Assembly (NCBI GenBank): GCA_029552825.1
Contig: JAKPDL010000187.1
Span: 19,197-83,196 of the forward strand
DNA length: 64,000 bases
From: Bacteroidota bacterium
GTDB taxonomy: Bacteria > Bacteroidota > Bacteroidia > Bacteroidales > VadinHA17
Direction: 5' to 3'
Shown: positions 54,101-61,589 of the stretch, piece by piece
Layout: each line of letters starts with the position of its first letter
Numbering within the stretch: the first letter of the stretch is position 1
Position numbers and translations under genes: made by a program
The notes under the pieces: generated by a model
The model's input: only the letters and a program-made list of their open reading frames with translations
Database searches by the model: none
What the model was told of the DNA's origin: nothing

Positions 54101-55528
54101 CTGTCCATTCATTGTATACTCGAAAGCCACGGCCAGTACTTCGTCAGTATTAAGAGCTGTATTAAGGGATATAAATCCAAGTTGTTTGTTCAGAGTATAC
54201 TCCCTTTCGCTCAGCTTTCTCGCATTTTCTATTTTCTCAAAATCTCTTCCTATCTGAAAATCAGGGTACAGGCTGCTGAAAGCATCTGTAATCCTGTCTG
54301 TTTCTCTTACATCAGGATAATTGTTTACCAATTCATCATACAGGTTGTTTACCGAATTATCGGGATTGGGTTTGGCACCAGGCTTTGCCTGAAAAGCAGG
54401 AACCTTATTGTATATATGGGAAGCATTCTCACCAAGGTCCATAAAGGCTACTATGTTTCTGTTGCTTCCTTCCTCAAACCTGCTGGTCTTATTTGTGATC
54501 CACACTTCTATCCTTTCGATGTTTATGCCTGAACTTATGACCGGCAAATTTTTCATGGCATCATCGAAAATGTCCCTGAAATATTGGGAGAGGAAAAAAT
54601 GCCTGTTAGCCTCGTATTCATCAGCAGGTATGTCGAATGTGCTAAGCTGTGCGCCCCCTTTAACCTCTAAAACCGACGATTCACCTTTCTGCTGCGACAT
54701 TACTGTAGTTACAGTAAGCTTACCGAACTGCATCTCCGTTTTCAGTCCGAAGAGGCTGTAACTGCCTGTAATGAGAGTACCGGTAAGCGGCAGGGTAACA
54801 TCGCCTGCTTCCACTTTTTTAATTATCTCATCCTCTTTACCGGCATACTGAAGTTTTGTTCTGTTTTCAAACTCGAACATCGCCTCAGTATTATAATTGA
54901 CCCCCAGCTGAAGCTTATCGCCAATTGTCCCCGTAACATTCATCTGGATTTTTTCCTTGAAATCGAATGTCGGTATAGTTCTCAACTTCTCGGAAAGAGT
55001 AGGATTCTGAGTGCGGGAGATGTTTATGCCAAAAATTAGTTCTGCCGAACCCTGTGGAACAATATTTATAACATTACTGCCAAAAATTTTATCGAAGGCT
55101 TCACCACCAATTTCTATCTGAGGTATAATTGACGACCTGTAGCCTGTTTCATCTCCCGAGAGCCTCATGTTCCAGTACTCTCTCATCCTCCTTTCAAATT
55201 CATACTTTCTATATTCCTCAGGGCTCATCCTTACCGGAGTACGGTAATTGAAAGGTCCGACTTTCTGATAAATTATATATTCATTTCTGTCGGGGTCATA
55301 AACAGCTGTTGAAGAAATGTTTTTAGGCAGGTCGAGGAAAAGAGGTGAACGTGAAGGATACTCCCATGGGATACCAGAGATATCTTTTATTTTAAGTATT
55401 GATTTTCCAGCAGTGTCCTGCGCAGGCAATACCTGTGCCGCTGCAGGTTTTGAAACTATTAAAACAATTGCAGCAAGCAGTATACCTGAAATCTCTTTCA
55501 GATTTATATATGAACCGGCCGGCCTCAA
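48101..55528 (-). CDS. sprA: SprA, outer-membrane translocon of the type IX secretion system
   Basis: The very large outer-membrane beta-barrel through which T9SS cargo crosses the outer membrane. The protein has 2475 residues, within the family range of about 2300-2500. It begins with a signal peptide (LLAAIVLIVSKPAAAQ), then the conserved start IPWEYPSRSPLFLDLPKNI. A sequence rich in Tyr, Asn, Phe and Arg with many beta strands follows, and it ends with a short aromatic strand (NFGFSLKFTLVQ). Blocks such as EIGGEAFDKIFGSNVINIVPQGSAEL, split by short loops, are characteristic. It starts 6 nt after ruvA. The other T9SS core genes (gldKLMN, porV, sprE, sprT) are not in this window, but the small cargo gene at 756-1124 is a likely client. 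Confidence 0.95.
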   Translation of the reverse strand: MRPAGSYINLKEISGILLAAIVLIVSKPAAAQVLPAQDTAGKSILKIKDISGIPWEYPSRSPLFLDLPKNISSTAVYDPDRNEYIIYQKVGPFNYRTPVRMSPEEYRKYEFERRMREYWNMRLSGDETGYRSSIIPQIEIGGEAFDKIFGSNVINIVPQGSAELIFGINISRTQNPTLSEKLRTIPTFDFKEKIQMNVTGTIGDKLQLGVNYNTEAMFEFENRTKLQYAGKEDEIIKKVEAGDVTLPLTGTLITGSYSLFGLKTEMQFGKLTVTTVMSQQKGESSVLEVKGGAQLSTFDIPADEYEANRHFFLSQYFRDIFDDAMKNLPVISSGINIERIEVWITNKTSRFEEGSNRNIVAFMDLGENASHIYNKVPAFQAKPGAKPNPDNSVNNLYDELVNNYPDVRETDRITDAFSSLYPDFQIGRDFEKIENARKLSEREYTLNKQLGFISLNTALNTDEVLAVAFEYTMNGQVYRVGEFSTDGINAPKALIVKLLKGTTLSPRLPTWKLMMKNIYSIGAGRVERKNFELQVLYQDDKTGNAINYIPEGNLSNKILLQVLRLDNLNSQLDREPDGVFDFIEDATIMSARGRIIFPVNEPFGSYLRKQFNDPKIADKYVFQELYDSTQTIARQIAEKNKFRLVGQYSSASGSEIQLNATSIPQGAVKVTAGGVVLTENIDYTVDYNLGTVRIINQALIDSETPIQVSLESNQFFGFQTKTLVGTHLDYRISENFNIGGTILHLNERPFTQKVNFGEEPISNTIWGMNASYRSQSQLLTNLVDKLPFLNTKAPSAISFFGEFANLIPGHSRAISSAGNSYIDDFEASEIPLDLKSFNAWSIASIPQGQDQLFPEARLNNNLASGFNRARLAWYVIDPLFLRNGSSTPSHIKENPDEQSSHFVREVFETEIFPYKESPSGVPTTIGVLNVAFYPSERGPYNFDTYPSAFSAGLNSDGSLRNPRSRWGGMMREILTSDFEAANIQYIKFWLMDPFVENTEHKGGDLYINLGNISEDILKDSRKSFENGLPGSPEVKNVDTTAWGRVPTVQAVVHAFDNDPQSRQYQDVGLDGLKDNDEGTFYEDYIQKLQSILTQEAYEEFVKDPSGDDFHYFRGSDYDRLRLGILDRYKRYNGMEGNSPTAEMSPENYPTSGSTLPDMEDINRDNTLSETESYYQYRVSLRPEDMVVGKNFIVDEIEYTATFANGQKSKVKWYQFKIPITDYEKVIGAIRDFKSIRFMRMFLRNFEEPIIMRFAKLDLVRAEWRKYNIAFKEGSERITIPEQEDGSFEISSVSIEENSGKLPVNYVLPPGFTRIIDPSNPQLRQLNEQSMVLRVHNLEDGDARAAFKNVNLDIRQYRQLRMEVHAEALIGEPLMDNELTAFIRIGSDYKGNFYEYEIPLKLTPPGRYNNNNDSHRAMVWPEENRFIIDLSIFQEAKQARNRAMSEPGSTLSVSDVFIYNQGNHRISVSGNPNLSNVKVIMVGVRNPSKTRNPAMDDGRPKSGEVWVNELRLSDFVENSGWAANAHLQARLADFGIVDMVGQTSTPGWGSIEKKVNERSKEQVVKYDVSSTLEMGKFFPEKANIRLPVYLGYSEAVIKPQFNPLDPDVPLKSALVEARNKAEKDSIKSISEDYSRRKTLTISNAGVYIRGKRPHMWDPANLSFNYTYNEVYRSNIKTEIDLEKNIRGGINYNFEGQPANIAPFKNMRFLNFSALRLIKDFNFYVFPRSISFRTDLSRYYNEVITRNINNPFLKVTPSYRKDFEWSRIYDIKYDITRQLKFDFTATSIARIDEPPGGVDKRRYQSEYENWKDSVLTNLKNFGRTTTYSHFININYNLPVNKLPLLGWTNANLRYGADYTWLAGPLYPDTMNINLGNTIKNHNELTFTASGAFTTLYNKLKFLRDIENNTRPDARLRMRPEFKTVTYTREKVSFRPGVARSITHNLKTQDVSVKVYDSSGREIKGKMSIVNENRITFAADEEVNNARVVVEGQVVKKRSPAIVAGEYFVRALLGLRNVSLTFTNSQGQILPGFMPETNFLGMSRYNNLLAPGLPFILGYNDRNFFDRAAANGWLSTDTLLNTPATFNNGQTISARALVEPFPGLRIDLTADRRFNEAVSAYYIADKNGNFPDSTRNRIVTGNFTISVISWGTAFEKISKKNDYDSPTYEAFRKYTEIISARRGEERRNIDPGYNPDVDPVTGNPIEGPYKNGYGKTSREVLIPAFLAAYTKTDPKKVTLETFPSALKMMPNWRINFDGLSRFSFIQSVFRSVNLSHQYRSTFSISSFTTNLKYSPDDKGVSQVRDLQYNFIPEYEINVVTINEQFSPLINIDMNWKNSLTTRLEWRKSRTIALNLTSNQIADARTNEIVFGAGYRFDNVQIIINTGGRQRALKSDLNVRFDFSVRDNKTIARKIIENVNQPVVGSKVITIGTSADYILSDRFSLQVFADHTMNNPFVASTFPTSNTNFGFSLKFTLVQ

Positions 55529-55534
55529 ATTTTA

Positions 55535-56116
55535 CTACAAGTTTTTCAGCGCATTTTTAATAAGTTCCTCAACTGTCTGATTCTTATTTTCCTTCATCAG
55601 TCTGTCAAGGACTTTAATAACTGCGCCTCTGGCAAAACCAAGCATTACTAATGCAGATAACGCTTCATCACGCTTTCTATTGTCCTCCGATGCGAATATT
55701 TCAGCAGCTGATGCCTGTTTGCCTATCTTATCCCTGAGGTCAACTATTATTCTCTGTGCTGTCTTGAGACCGATCCCTTTTACACCCTTTAGTATATTGA
55801 CGTCTGATTCTGCGATAGCTTTTTCGACTTCTGAAGGCGTGAGTGAAGAAAGGACCATCCTGGCGGTATTAGCGCCAATGCCAGAAACAGAAATCAGGTT
55901 CCGGAAAATATTTCTTTCTTCTTCATCGGCAAAGCCGAAAAGCTGATGTGCGTCCTCTCTTATTACCTCATGTATAAGAATCTTAACCTCACTCCTGTTC
56001 TCAAGCTTTGAGTAGGTATTGAGTGAAATGCTGATAAAGTATCCAACACCTGCCGTTTCAACGGTTACATGGGCAGGTGAGAGTTCTTTTACAGTACCTT
56101 TAATGTAATCTATCAT
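55535..56116 (-). CDS. ruvA: Holliday junction branch migration protein RuvA
   Basis: Binds Holliday junctions as a tetramer and loads the RuvB motor. The 193 residues carry the OB-fold domain I (MIDYIKGTVKELSPAHVTVE, GVGYFISIS), helix-hairpin-helix motifs in domain II (LISVSGIGANTARMVLSSL and LKGVKGIGLKTAQRIIVDL), and the RuvB-contacting domain III (DEALSALVMLGFARGAVIKVL). Its start overlaps the pdxA stop by 4 nt and sprA follows 6 nt later, so DNA repair and T9SS genes share a transcript. Confidence 0.97.
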   Translation of the reverse strand: MIDYIKGTVKELSPAHVTVETAGVGYFISISLNTYSKLENRSEVKILIHEVIREDAHQLFGFADEEERNIFRNLISVSGIGANTARMVLSSLTPSEVEKAIAESDVNILKGVKGIGLKTAQRIIVDLRDKIGKQASAAEIFASEDNRKRDEALSALVMLGFARGAVIKVLDRLMKENKNQTVEELIKNALKNL

Positions 56117-57228
56117 AAAAGCAGATCCGAATTGTTCATTTCCGGTAATTCCGGTGGCAGTTCATCAACATGTTCCGGGTGAGCTTCAACCTCCTGATGC
56201 TTCAAAGGATTCTTTGAGATTTCCTCATACATTTTCCTGTTCCTGTAAATATCACATGCAAGATAAAGAGCCTGACGGAATGAGTTTTCAGAAGCTTCTC
56301 CTTTTCCAGCAATGCTGAAAGCAGTTCCGTGGGCAGGAGATGTCCTCACAACAGGTAATCCTGCAGTGAAATTAACTCCGGTTTCAAATGAAAGAGCCTT
56401 GAAAGGTACAAGTCCCTGATCATGATACATTGCCAGAATACCATCGAACTTTTTAAACATCCCGGCACCGAAAAATCCATCTGCTGAAAACGGGCCAAAA
56501 GCCATTATACCTTCATTACGGGCTTTTTCTATAGCCGGAATGATCTTTTCTGTTTCTTCATTTCCCAGAAGTGAATTATCACCTGCATGAGGATTAAGCC
56601 CGAGAACAGCAATACATGGTTTTCGTATTGCAAAATCAACCAGGAGTGACCTGTTCATAAGTCTCAGTTTTCCCAGAATAAGTTCAACTGTCAGAAGTTC
56701 AGAGACTTTATTCAAAGGAACATGACCTGTGACAACGCCGATTCTCATGCTTTCACTTATCATAAACATGAGTACGTCATCAACACCGAATTTCGATTTC
56801 AGGTAATCGGTATGACCAGGGAATCTGAATTTATCTGATTGAATATTGTTTTTGTTAATAGGGGCTGTTACCAGAACATCTATTTTCCCTGCCTTGAGAT
56901 CATCAACAGCCCGCTCAAGAGCTATGAAAGCTGCTTCTCCACCATGCGCGGTTAGCTTGCCAAGTTCAACACGTACATCATCTCCAAGGCAGTTGATGAT
57001 ATTTGCACGCTTATGATGTGCTTCAGCAGGGCTTTTAACGAGATTAAAACTGAAATTCTCTATGTTTAGTGCCTTCCGGTGATAGGCAGCCACCTTCGGT
57101 GAGCCATAAACCACCGGAACTATCATATCAAATATAGTATTGTCAAGCAGCGACTTAATAATTACCTCATAACCTATTCCGTTAATATCGCCCTGAGTAA
57201 TTCCAACTATAACCGGTTTATTTTCCAT
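56113..57228 (-). CDS. pdxA: 4-hydroxythreonine-4-phosphate dehydrogenase
   Basis: Oxidises 4-phosphohydroxy-L-threonine in the DXP-dependent pyridoxal phosphate route; a divalent metal and NAD are used. The protein has 371 residues, slightly longer than the usual 330-350 because of a hydrophilic C-terminal extension. Metal and substrate motifs are seen: GDINGIGYEVIIKSL, APINKNNIQSDKFRFPGHTDYL, LNPHAGDNSLLGNEE and AMYHDQGLVPFK. It lies 9 nt after the aminopeptidase gene and overlaps ruvA by 4 nt. DXP itself is also the substrate of Dxr, encoded in this window. Confidence 0.95.
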   Translation of the reverse strand: MENKPVIVGITQGDINGIGYEVIIKSLLDNTIFDMIVPVVYGSPKVAAYHRKALNIENFSFNLVKSPAEAHHKRANIINCLGDDVRVELGKLTAHGGEAAFIALERAVDDLKAGKIDVLVTAPINKNNIQSDKFRFPGHTDYLKSKFGVDDVLMFMISESMRIGVVTGHVPLNKVSELLTVELILGKLRLMNRSLLVDFAIRKPCIAVLGLNPHAGDNSLLGNEETEKIIPAIEKARNEGIMAFGPFSADGFFGAGMFKKFDGILAMYHDQGLVPFKALSFETGVNFTAGLPVVRTSPAHGTAFSIAGKGEASENSFRQALYLACDIYRNRKMYEEISKNPLKHQEVEAHPEHVDELPPELPEMNNSDLLL

Positions 57229-57237
57229 CGTTGTTTA

Positions 57238-58692
57238 TTATCTTTTTTCCATTTCAGATGCAAGCCATTTCAGAAAAACAGCAAGTAATCTCAGTCCCGA
57301 TCCCGGACCTTCCTTAATTCTGTAATAATCATCCTTTTTCAGTATTCCGGTACCTGCTATGTCGAGATGAATCAAAGGATATTCTGTAAAAGATTCCAGA
57401 AATTTTCCAGCAGTTATGGCACCTGCTTCACGTCCTCCAACATTCTTTATGTCTGCAACATCCGACTTGAGCATTTCTTTATAATCATCCCAGAAAGGAA
57501 GTCTTGCCACCCTTTCATATACCATATTTCCCGCTTCTTCCAGAAGTTTAAAATATTTCTCATCTGCATTTCCCATTACAGCTATTGCCTTGTTTCCGAA
57601 AGTCATGGCAGCAGAACCTGTAAGTGTGGCAATATCAATTATCAGTTCAGGTTTGTATTTTCCTGCATAACTTAAGGCATCGGCAAGAATAAGCCTCCCT
57701 TCAGCATCGGTATTTCCGATTTCAACCGTTGTACCATTGAACATTGTTATGATATCGCCCTGCAGGTAGGCATTACCTCCCGGCCGGTTATCAGTGGCAG
57801 GTACAAGTCCAATTACATGAAGCGGAATATTGCACTTTGCCATTACATACATAATACCTGCAACTGTTGCAGCTCCTGCCATGTCGGCTTTCATTTGCGA
57901 CATGTTTTCACCGGTTTTAATATTCAGCCCTCCTGTGTCGTAAATGACACCTTTGCCAACAAGAACCAGCGGCCGGTTATTTACTTTTCCTTCAGGTTCC
58001 CATTCAAGAATGCAGAATACCGGAGGGTCAATACTTCCACGATTAACAGCCAGTAATCCTCCCATTTTAAGTGCTTCTATCTTACCTTTATTGAGCACTT
58101 CTACTGTAAAACCAGCTGAATTGCCAATCTTCTTTATCTCCCTTGCAAGTGCAGGCGCATTAAGAAAATTTGGAGGTTCGTTGATAAGATCCCTCACCAT
58201 ATATACCGCCTCACATAAAGCACTTAACCACAGAACTTTATCTTTATTCTTTATGTTATGAAGCAATATTTTTTGCGGATATCTACCTTTTTCCTTTTCT
58301 TCTTCTTTCGTCTTGTATTTTCGGAATGAATAAATACTCAATATGAATCCTTCAGCGAAAGCTTCACTGACATCTTCTGATAATCCTTCTGAAGTTATAA
58401 CAATTTCCGTGTGATTATTCGCCCTTATAAGCTGCTTCATTGATGAGGCTCTTTTCCTGATCTCTTCCAGCATCATAAAGTGCGGAAGTTCTGTATTCGC
58501 CTTTACAAAATATGTACACTTGTAATAAGAATTAACAAAGACATATTCATCATTTTCACTGAGCCTCCTGAGTGCATATTCTTTTTCGCTCCGGTTAAGA
58601 ACAATATGAGAAGGTATTTCGTCCTTACCAACAATACATATAACCGATTGATCGGGAGATATTTGAGAAACAGCTCTTATTTGAATCTTCAT
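57238..58692 (-). CDS. M17 family leucyl aminopeptidase
   Basis: A cytosolic metallo-aminopeptidase with two metal ions that removes N-terminal residues from peptides. The 484 residues comprise a variable N-terminal domain and the conserved catalytic domain with ligands in VGKGVIYDTGGLNIKTG, MKADMAGAATVAG and the signature NTDAEGRLILADAL. The catalytic Lys lies in the first motif and the Arg in AEGRL. It is the first gene of an operon with pdxA, ruvA and sprA. The upstream gap holds only a 7-of-8 match (TAACTTTA) to the -7 consensus on the minus strand. Confidence 0.94.
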   Translation of the reverse strand: MKIQIRAVSQISPDQSVICIVGKDEIPSHIVLNRSEKEYALRRLSENDEYVFVNSYYKCTYFVKANTELPHFMMLEEIRKRASSMKQLIRANNHTEIVITSEGLSEDVSEAFAEGFILSIYSFRKYKTKEEEKEKGRYPQKILLHNIKNKDKVLWLSALCEAVYMVRDLINEPPNFLNAPALAREIKKIGNSAGFTVEVLNKGKIEALKMGGLLAVNRGSIDPPVFCILEWEPEGKVNNRPLVLVGKGVIYDTGGLNIKTGENMSQMKADMAGAATVAGIMYVMAKCNIPLHVIGLVPATDNRPGGNAYLQGDIITMFNGTTVEIGNTDAEGRLILADALSYAGKYKPELIIDIATLTGSAAMTFGNKAIAVMGNADEKYFKLLEEAGNMVYERVARLPFWDDYKEMLKSDVADIKNVGGREAGAITAGKFLESFTEYPLIHLDIAGTGILKKDDYYRIKEGPGSGLRLLAVFLKWLASEMEKR

Positions 58693-58733
58693 AAATTAAA
58701 CTTCTGAAAGAGAGCGTAAAGTTAATCAAAAAA

Positions 58734-58765
58734 TTTACAGGCTAAATCTGAAAGATATACCTTTG
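58734..58765 (+). promoter_or_regulatory. candidate promoter for mqnC
   Basis: TACCTTTG at 58758-58765 matches TAnnTTTG, and a near match TTTA at 58734-58737 lies 20 nt upstream in the -33 position. The leader before the GTG start would be about 50 nt. Confidence 0.6.
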
Positions 58766-58818
58766 TATTCAGACCGTATTTTAAGTGTTTAACCTGAAAG
58801 AATAAGAAATTTACTGAA

Positions 58819-59910
58819 GTGCAAAATCTTGAATCGTTATACAGGAAAGCTCTTGCATGTGAGCCGCTGACCTTTGAAGAGAGTGTTATACTTTACAATG
58901 AGGCTCCTCTATCAATGCTGGTTTTTATTGCCGATGAAATAAGGAAACAGCTTCATCCTGGCAACAGGGTAGGCTGGATAATAGACCGGAATATCAACAT
59001 TACCAACATATGCTTTTCTCAATGCCTTTTCTGCAACTTCTGTCGCAGGAAAGATTCGGCCGATGCGTACGTTACAACAATGGATGAATACAGACAGAAA
59101 ATCAACGAATTATTCAGTCTTGGCGGGGATCAAATATTGCTGCAGGGGGGCATGAATCCTGATCTCGATTTATCTTTTTATAAGAATCTTTTCATTTCAC
59201 TGAAAAAGGAGTTTCCCTCACTCAAACTTCATGCTCTTGGTCCGCCGGAAATAGTTTACCTTTCGAAGAAAGAAAAAATGACCTATGCTGAAGTATTGAA
59301 GGAGCTCATTGATTCAGGGCTTGACAGTTTGCCCGGGGCAGGTGCCGAAATTCTATCGGAGAGAGTCAGAAGAATTGTTTCACCAGCAAAAGCAAAAGTG
59401 GTGGAATGGCTCGATGTGATGAGGGAAGCACACAGGCTTAATTTACCCACTTCCTCAACAATGATGGCAGGACACATTGAGACGCGTGAGGAAAGGATTA
59501 TGCATCTCATTCACCTGCGTCAGGTGCAGTCAGAAAAACCTGAGGGCACCTTCGGTTTCATTACATTTGTTCCATGGCCGTTTCAGGATAAGAACACACG
59601 CCTTGCAAAAGAAATGGGCATAAAGAACAATATCAATGCAACAGAATATATCAGGCTTGTGGCTATCAGCAGAATTGTTCTGAACAATATACCGAATATT
59701 CAGGCATCGCTTCTTACCGTTGGCAAAGAGACAGCTATGTTATCGCTTCATGCAGGTGCCAACGACCTTGGCTCTGTTATGATGGAAGAAAACGTTGTAA
59801 GTGCCGCAGGAAATACTAACAGGTTCAATGCAGCAGATATTCAGGAAATAATAAGGGAAGCAGGTTTTGTCCCTGTGAGGCGGAATCAGAAATATGAACC
59901 TCTAGAATAA
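58819..59910 (+). CDS. mqnC: cyclic dehypoxanthinyl futalosine synthase
   Basis: A radical SAM enzyme that cyclises dehypoxanthine futalosine in the futalosine route to menaquinone. The 363-residue protein begins with GTG at 58819. The SAM-cluster cysteines are Cys65, Cys69 and Cys72 in NICFSQCLFCNFC. Other family blocks are DQILLQGGMNPDL, ALGPPEIVYLSKKE, SLPGAGAEILSERVRRIVSPAK, STMMAGHIETREERIMHLIHL and the C-terminal ANDLGSVMMEENVVSAAG. The MqnE paralogue was considered, but LQGGMNPDL and the end region fit MqnC better. The other mqn genes are not in the window. Confidence 0.9.
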   Translation: MQNLESLYRKALACEPLTFEESVILYNEAPLSMLVFIADEIRKQLHPGNRVGWIIDRNINITNICFSQCLFCNFCRRKDSADAYVTTMDEYRQKINELFSLGGDQILLQGGMNPDLDLSFYKNLFISLKKEFPSLKLHALGPPEIVYLSKKEKMTYAEVLKELIDSGLDSLPGAGAEILSERVRRIVSPAKAKVVEWLDVMREAHRLNLPTSSTMMAGHIETREERIMHLIHLRQVQSEKPEGTFGFITFVPWPFQDKNTRLAKEMGIKNNINATEYIRLVAISRIVLNNIPNIQASLLTVGKETAMLSLHAGANDLGSVMMEENVVSAAGNTNRFNAADIQEIIREAGFVPVRRNQKYEPLE

Positions 59911-59929
59911 GTTTTGTTTGCCAGATAAA

Positions 59930-59959
59930 AGAAAAATAGAACATCAGGAATGTTCTATT
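59930..59959 (-). terminator. terminator between convergent mqnC and tatA
   Basis: A perfect 10-bp inverted repeat AATAGAACAT / ATGTTCTATT with a CAGGA loop lies at 59935-59959. Read on the minus strand it is followed by TTTTC, so it best serves the tatA transcript. On the plus strand no T tract follows, but the stem may still help end mqnC. Confidence 0.75.
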
Positions 59960-60017
59960 GCTCAAAAACTTATCCTTAACCTTTACGGTTTACTACAGGT
60001 ATATCTTGCCTGGAAAA

Positions 60018-60194
60018 TTAATCCTTGTTAACCTGTTCTTTCTTTTCTTCTTCCGGGTCATACTTTGAAGCCTTCTTGAACTCTTTCAGACCCTGTCCAA
60101 GTCCTTTCATCAGTTCAGGAATCTTCCGGCCTCCGAAAAGAAGTACCACAATAAGAAGTATTAAAACTATCTCCAAAGGTCCAATCTTTCCCAT
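60018..60194 (-). CDS. tatA: twin-arginine translocase subunit TatA
   Basis: A 58-residue protein, found by reading the minus strand between rseP and mqnC. The start is ATG at 60192-60194 and the stop TAA at 60018-60020. It begins [20 protein letters not shown], a single membrane helix. The TatA signature [20 protein letters not shown] follows, forming the hinge and amphipathic helix, then a short charged tail [11 protein letters not shown]. TatA forms the pore through which folded twin-arginine substrates cross the inner membrane. No tatC is adjacent. It lies 65 nt downstream of rseP on the same strand and is followed by a terminator. Confidence 0.93.
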   Translation of the reverse strand: MGKIGPLEIVLILLIVVLLFGGRKIPELMKGLGQGLKEFKKASKYDPEEEKKEQVNKD

Positions 60195-60259
60195 TTCTGT
60201 AAAATTTTAAGTCCTTACAAAGTTACAATTACTTTATTAAAAACAAACTATTATTCACA

Positions 60260-61585
60260 CTATTTTCTGATAAGTTTTATAATATCGTTTCCGTTGGCGT
60301 ATATCAGCAATGCAAAAAGTATTATCATTCCAGTTATCTGAGCATATTCAAGAAACTTATCACTGGGCTTTCTTCCTGTCACAACTTCGTATGTAAGAAA
60401 CAATACATGACCGCCATCGAGTGCCGGGATGGGTAATATATTCATTATAGCAAGGATAATCGACAGGAAAGCAGTAAGATTCCAGAATGCATGCCAGTTC
60501 CATACTTCAGGAAATATTCTTCCGATTGTAATAAATCCTCCAAGTGACTCATAACCTTTTGCTTCTTTTGAAAATATGAGTTTAAACTGCTTGAGGTAAT
60601 CTCCTATGGTTGTAATACCCAGTTTAATTCCGGCCGGGATTGATTCAATAAAACTATATTTTATGGTTTTATACTCAAAAATATTTTCGTAAGTTCTTGC
60701 AACTTCAAGCCTGCCGGCAGGTGTAGGTTTAACAGGGATATTGATATTCTCACCATTACGAAGGATGTTAAGTGTAATAATACGGTCCTTATTCTTAAGA
60801 AGGTAGTTCTGGAATTCATCAAAGAATGAGAATTTTATACTATCAGCACCTATAATTTCATCTCCCACCATAACACCAGCCTCCTTTGCAGGTGATGTTT
60901 TGCCAAATCCGCTAACTATAAAAGGGCTGAAAGGAATTCTGGCATCAATATGCCCTCCGCCTTTAATAGCTTTTCTGATATATTCTTTGGGAATTTGAAT
61001 ATTTATTACTTTGCCTTCTCTCTCAACCTGTATTGTACTTCTATTATTGAGAATAATCTCTTTGGATATCTGATAAAAATTATCAATATACTGATTATCT
61101 ACAGAAAGGATTTTATCTCCGTTACGCAGACCAATTGAATAACCAACGCTATCGGTAACTATGCCGTATTTGACGTTTGAAGTTGGCAGGTAAGTTTCGC
61201 CCCAGGCGTAAAGTATAGATACGTATATAAAAAATGCCAGCAGGAAATTGAAAAGTACTCCGCCTGTCATAATCAACAATCTCTGCCAGGCTGGTTTTGC
61301 TCTGAATTCCCATGGTTGAGGAGGTTGTTTCAATTGTTCGCGGTCGAGCGATTCGTCGATCATCCCTGAAATTTTAACATAACCCCCAAGTGGCAGCCAG
61401 CCCAGCCCGTATTCCGTTTCTCCTTTTTTGAATTTAAAAATTGAAAACCATGGATTAAAGAACAGATAGAATTTCTCGACACGTGTCTTGAAGAATTTTG
61501 CAAATATAAAATGCCCTAATTCGTGGATAATTACTAAAATCGACAGACTTAAAACAAATTGCAGTATCTTAATTAAGATTGTCAT
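60260..61585 (-). CDS. rseP: RIP metalloprotease RseP (site-2 protease)
   Basis: An inner-membrane zinc protease that cuts substrates within the membrane, such as anti-sigma factors and signal-peptide remnants. The 441-residue protein has the zinc motif HELGH at residues 21-25 in the first helix. A PDZ domain holds the NGDKILSVDNQYIDNF stretch, a second PDZ-like region contains KEAGVMVGDEIIGADSI, and the third zinc ligand lies in ILPIPALDGGHVLF. It follows dxr by 4 nt. The ECF sigma factor at 3273 has no adjacent anti-sigma factor, so no local substrate can be named. Confidence 0.95.
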   Translation of the reverse strand: MTILIKILQFVLSLSILVIIHELGHFIFAKFFKTRVEKFYLFFNPWFSIFKFKKGETEYGLGWLPLGGYVKISGMIDESLDREQLKQPPQPWEFRAKPAWQRLLIMTGGVLFNFLLAFFIYVSILYAWGETYLPTSNVKYGIVTDSVGYSIGLRNGDKILSVDNQYIDNFYQISKEIILNNRSTIQVEREGKVINIQIPKEYIRKAIKGGGHIDARIPFSPFIVSGFGKTSPAKEAGVMVGDEIIGADSIKFSFFDEFQNYLLKNKDRIITLNILRNGENINIPVKPTPAGRLEVARTYENIFEYKTIKYSFIESIPAGIKLGITTIGDYLKQFKLIFSKEAKGYESLGGFITIGRIFPEVWNWHAFWNLTAFLSIILAIMNILPIPALDGGHVLFLTYEVVTGRKPSDKFLEYAQITGMIILFALLIYANGNDIIKLIRK

Positions 61586-61589
61586 TTTT

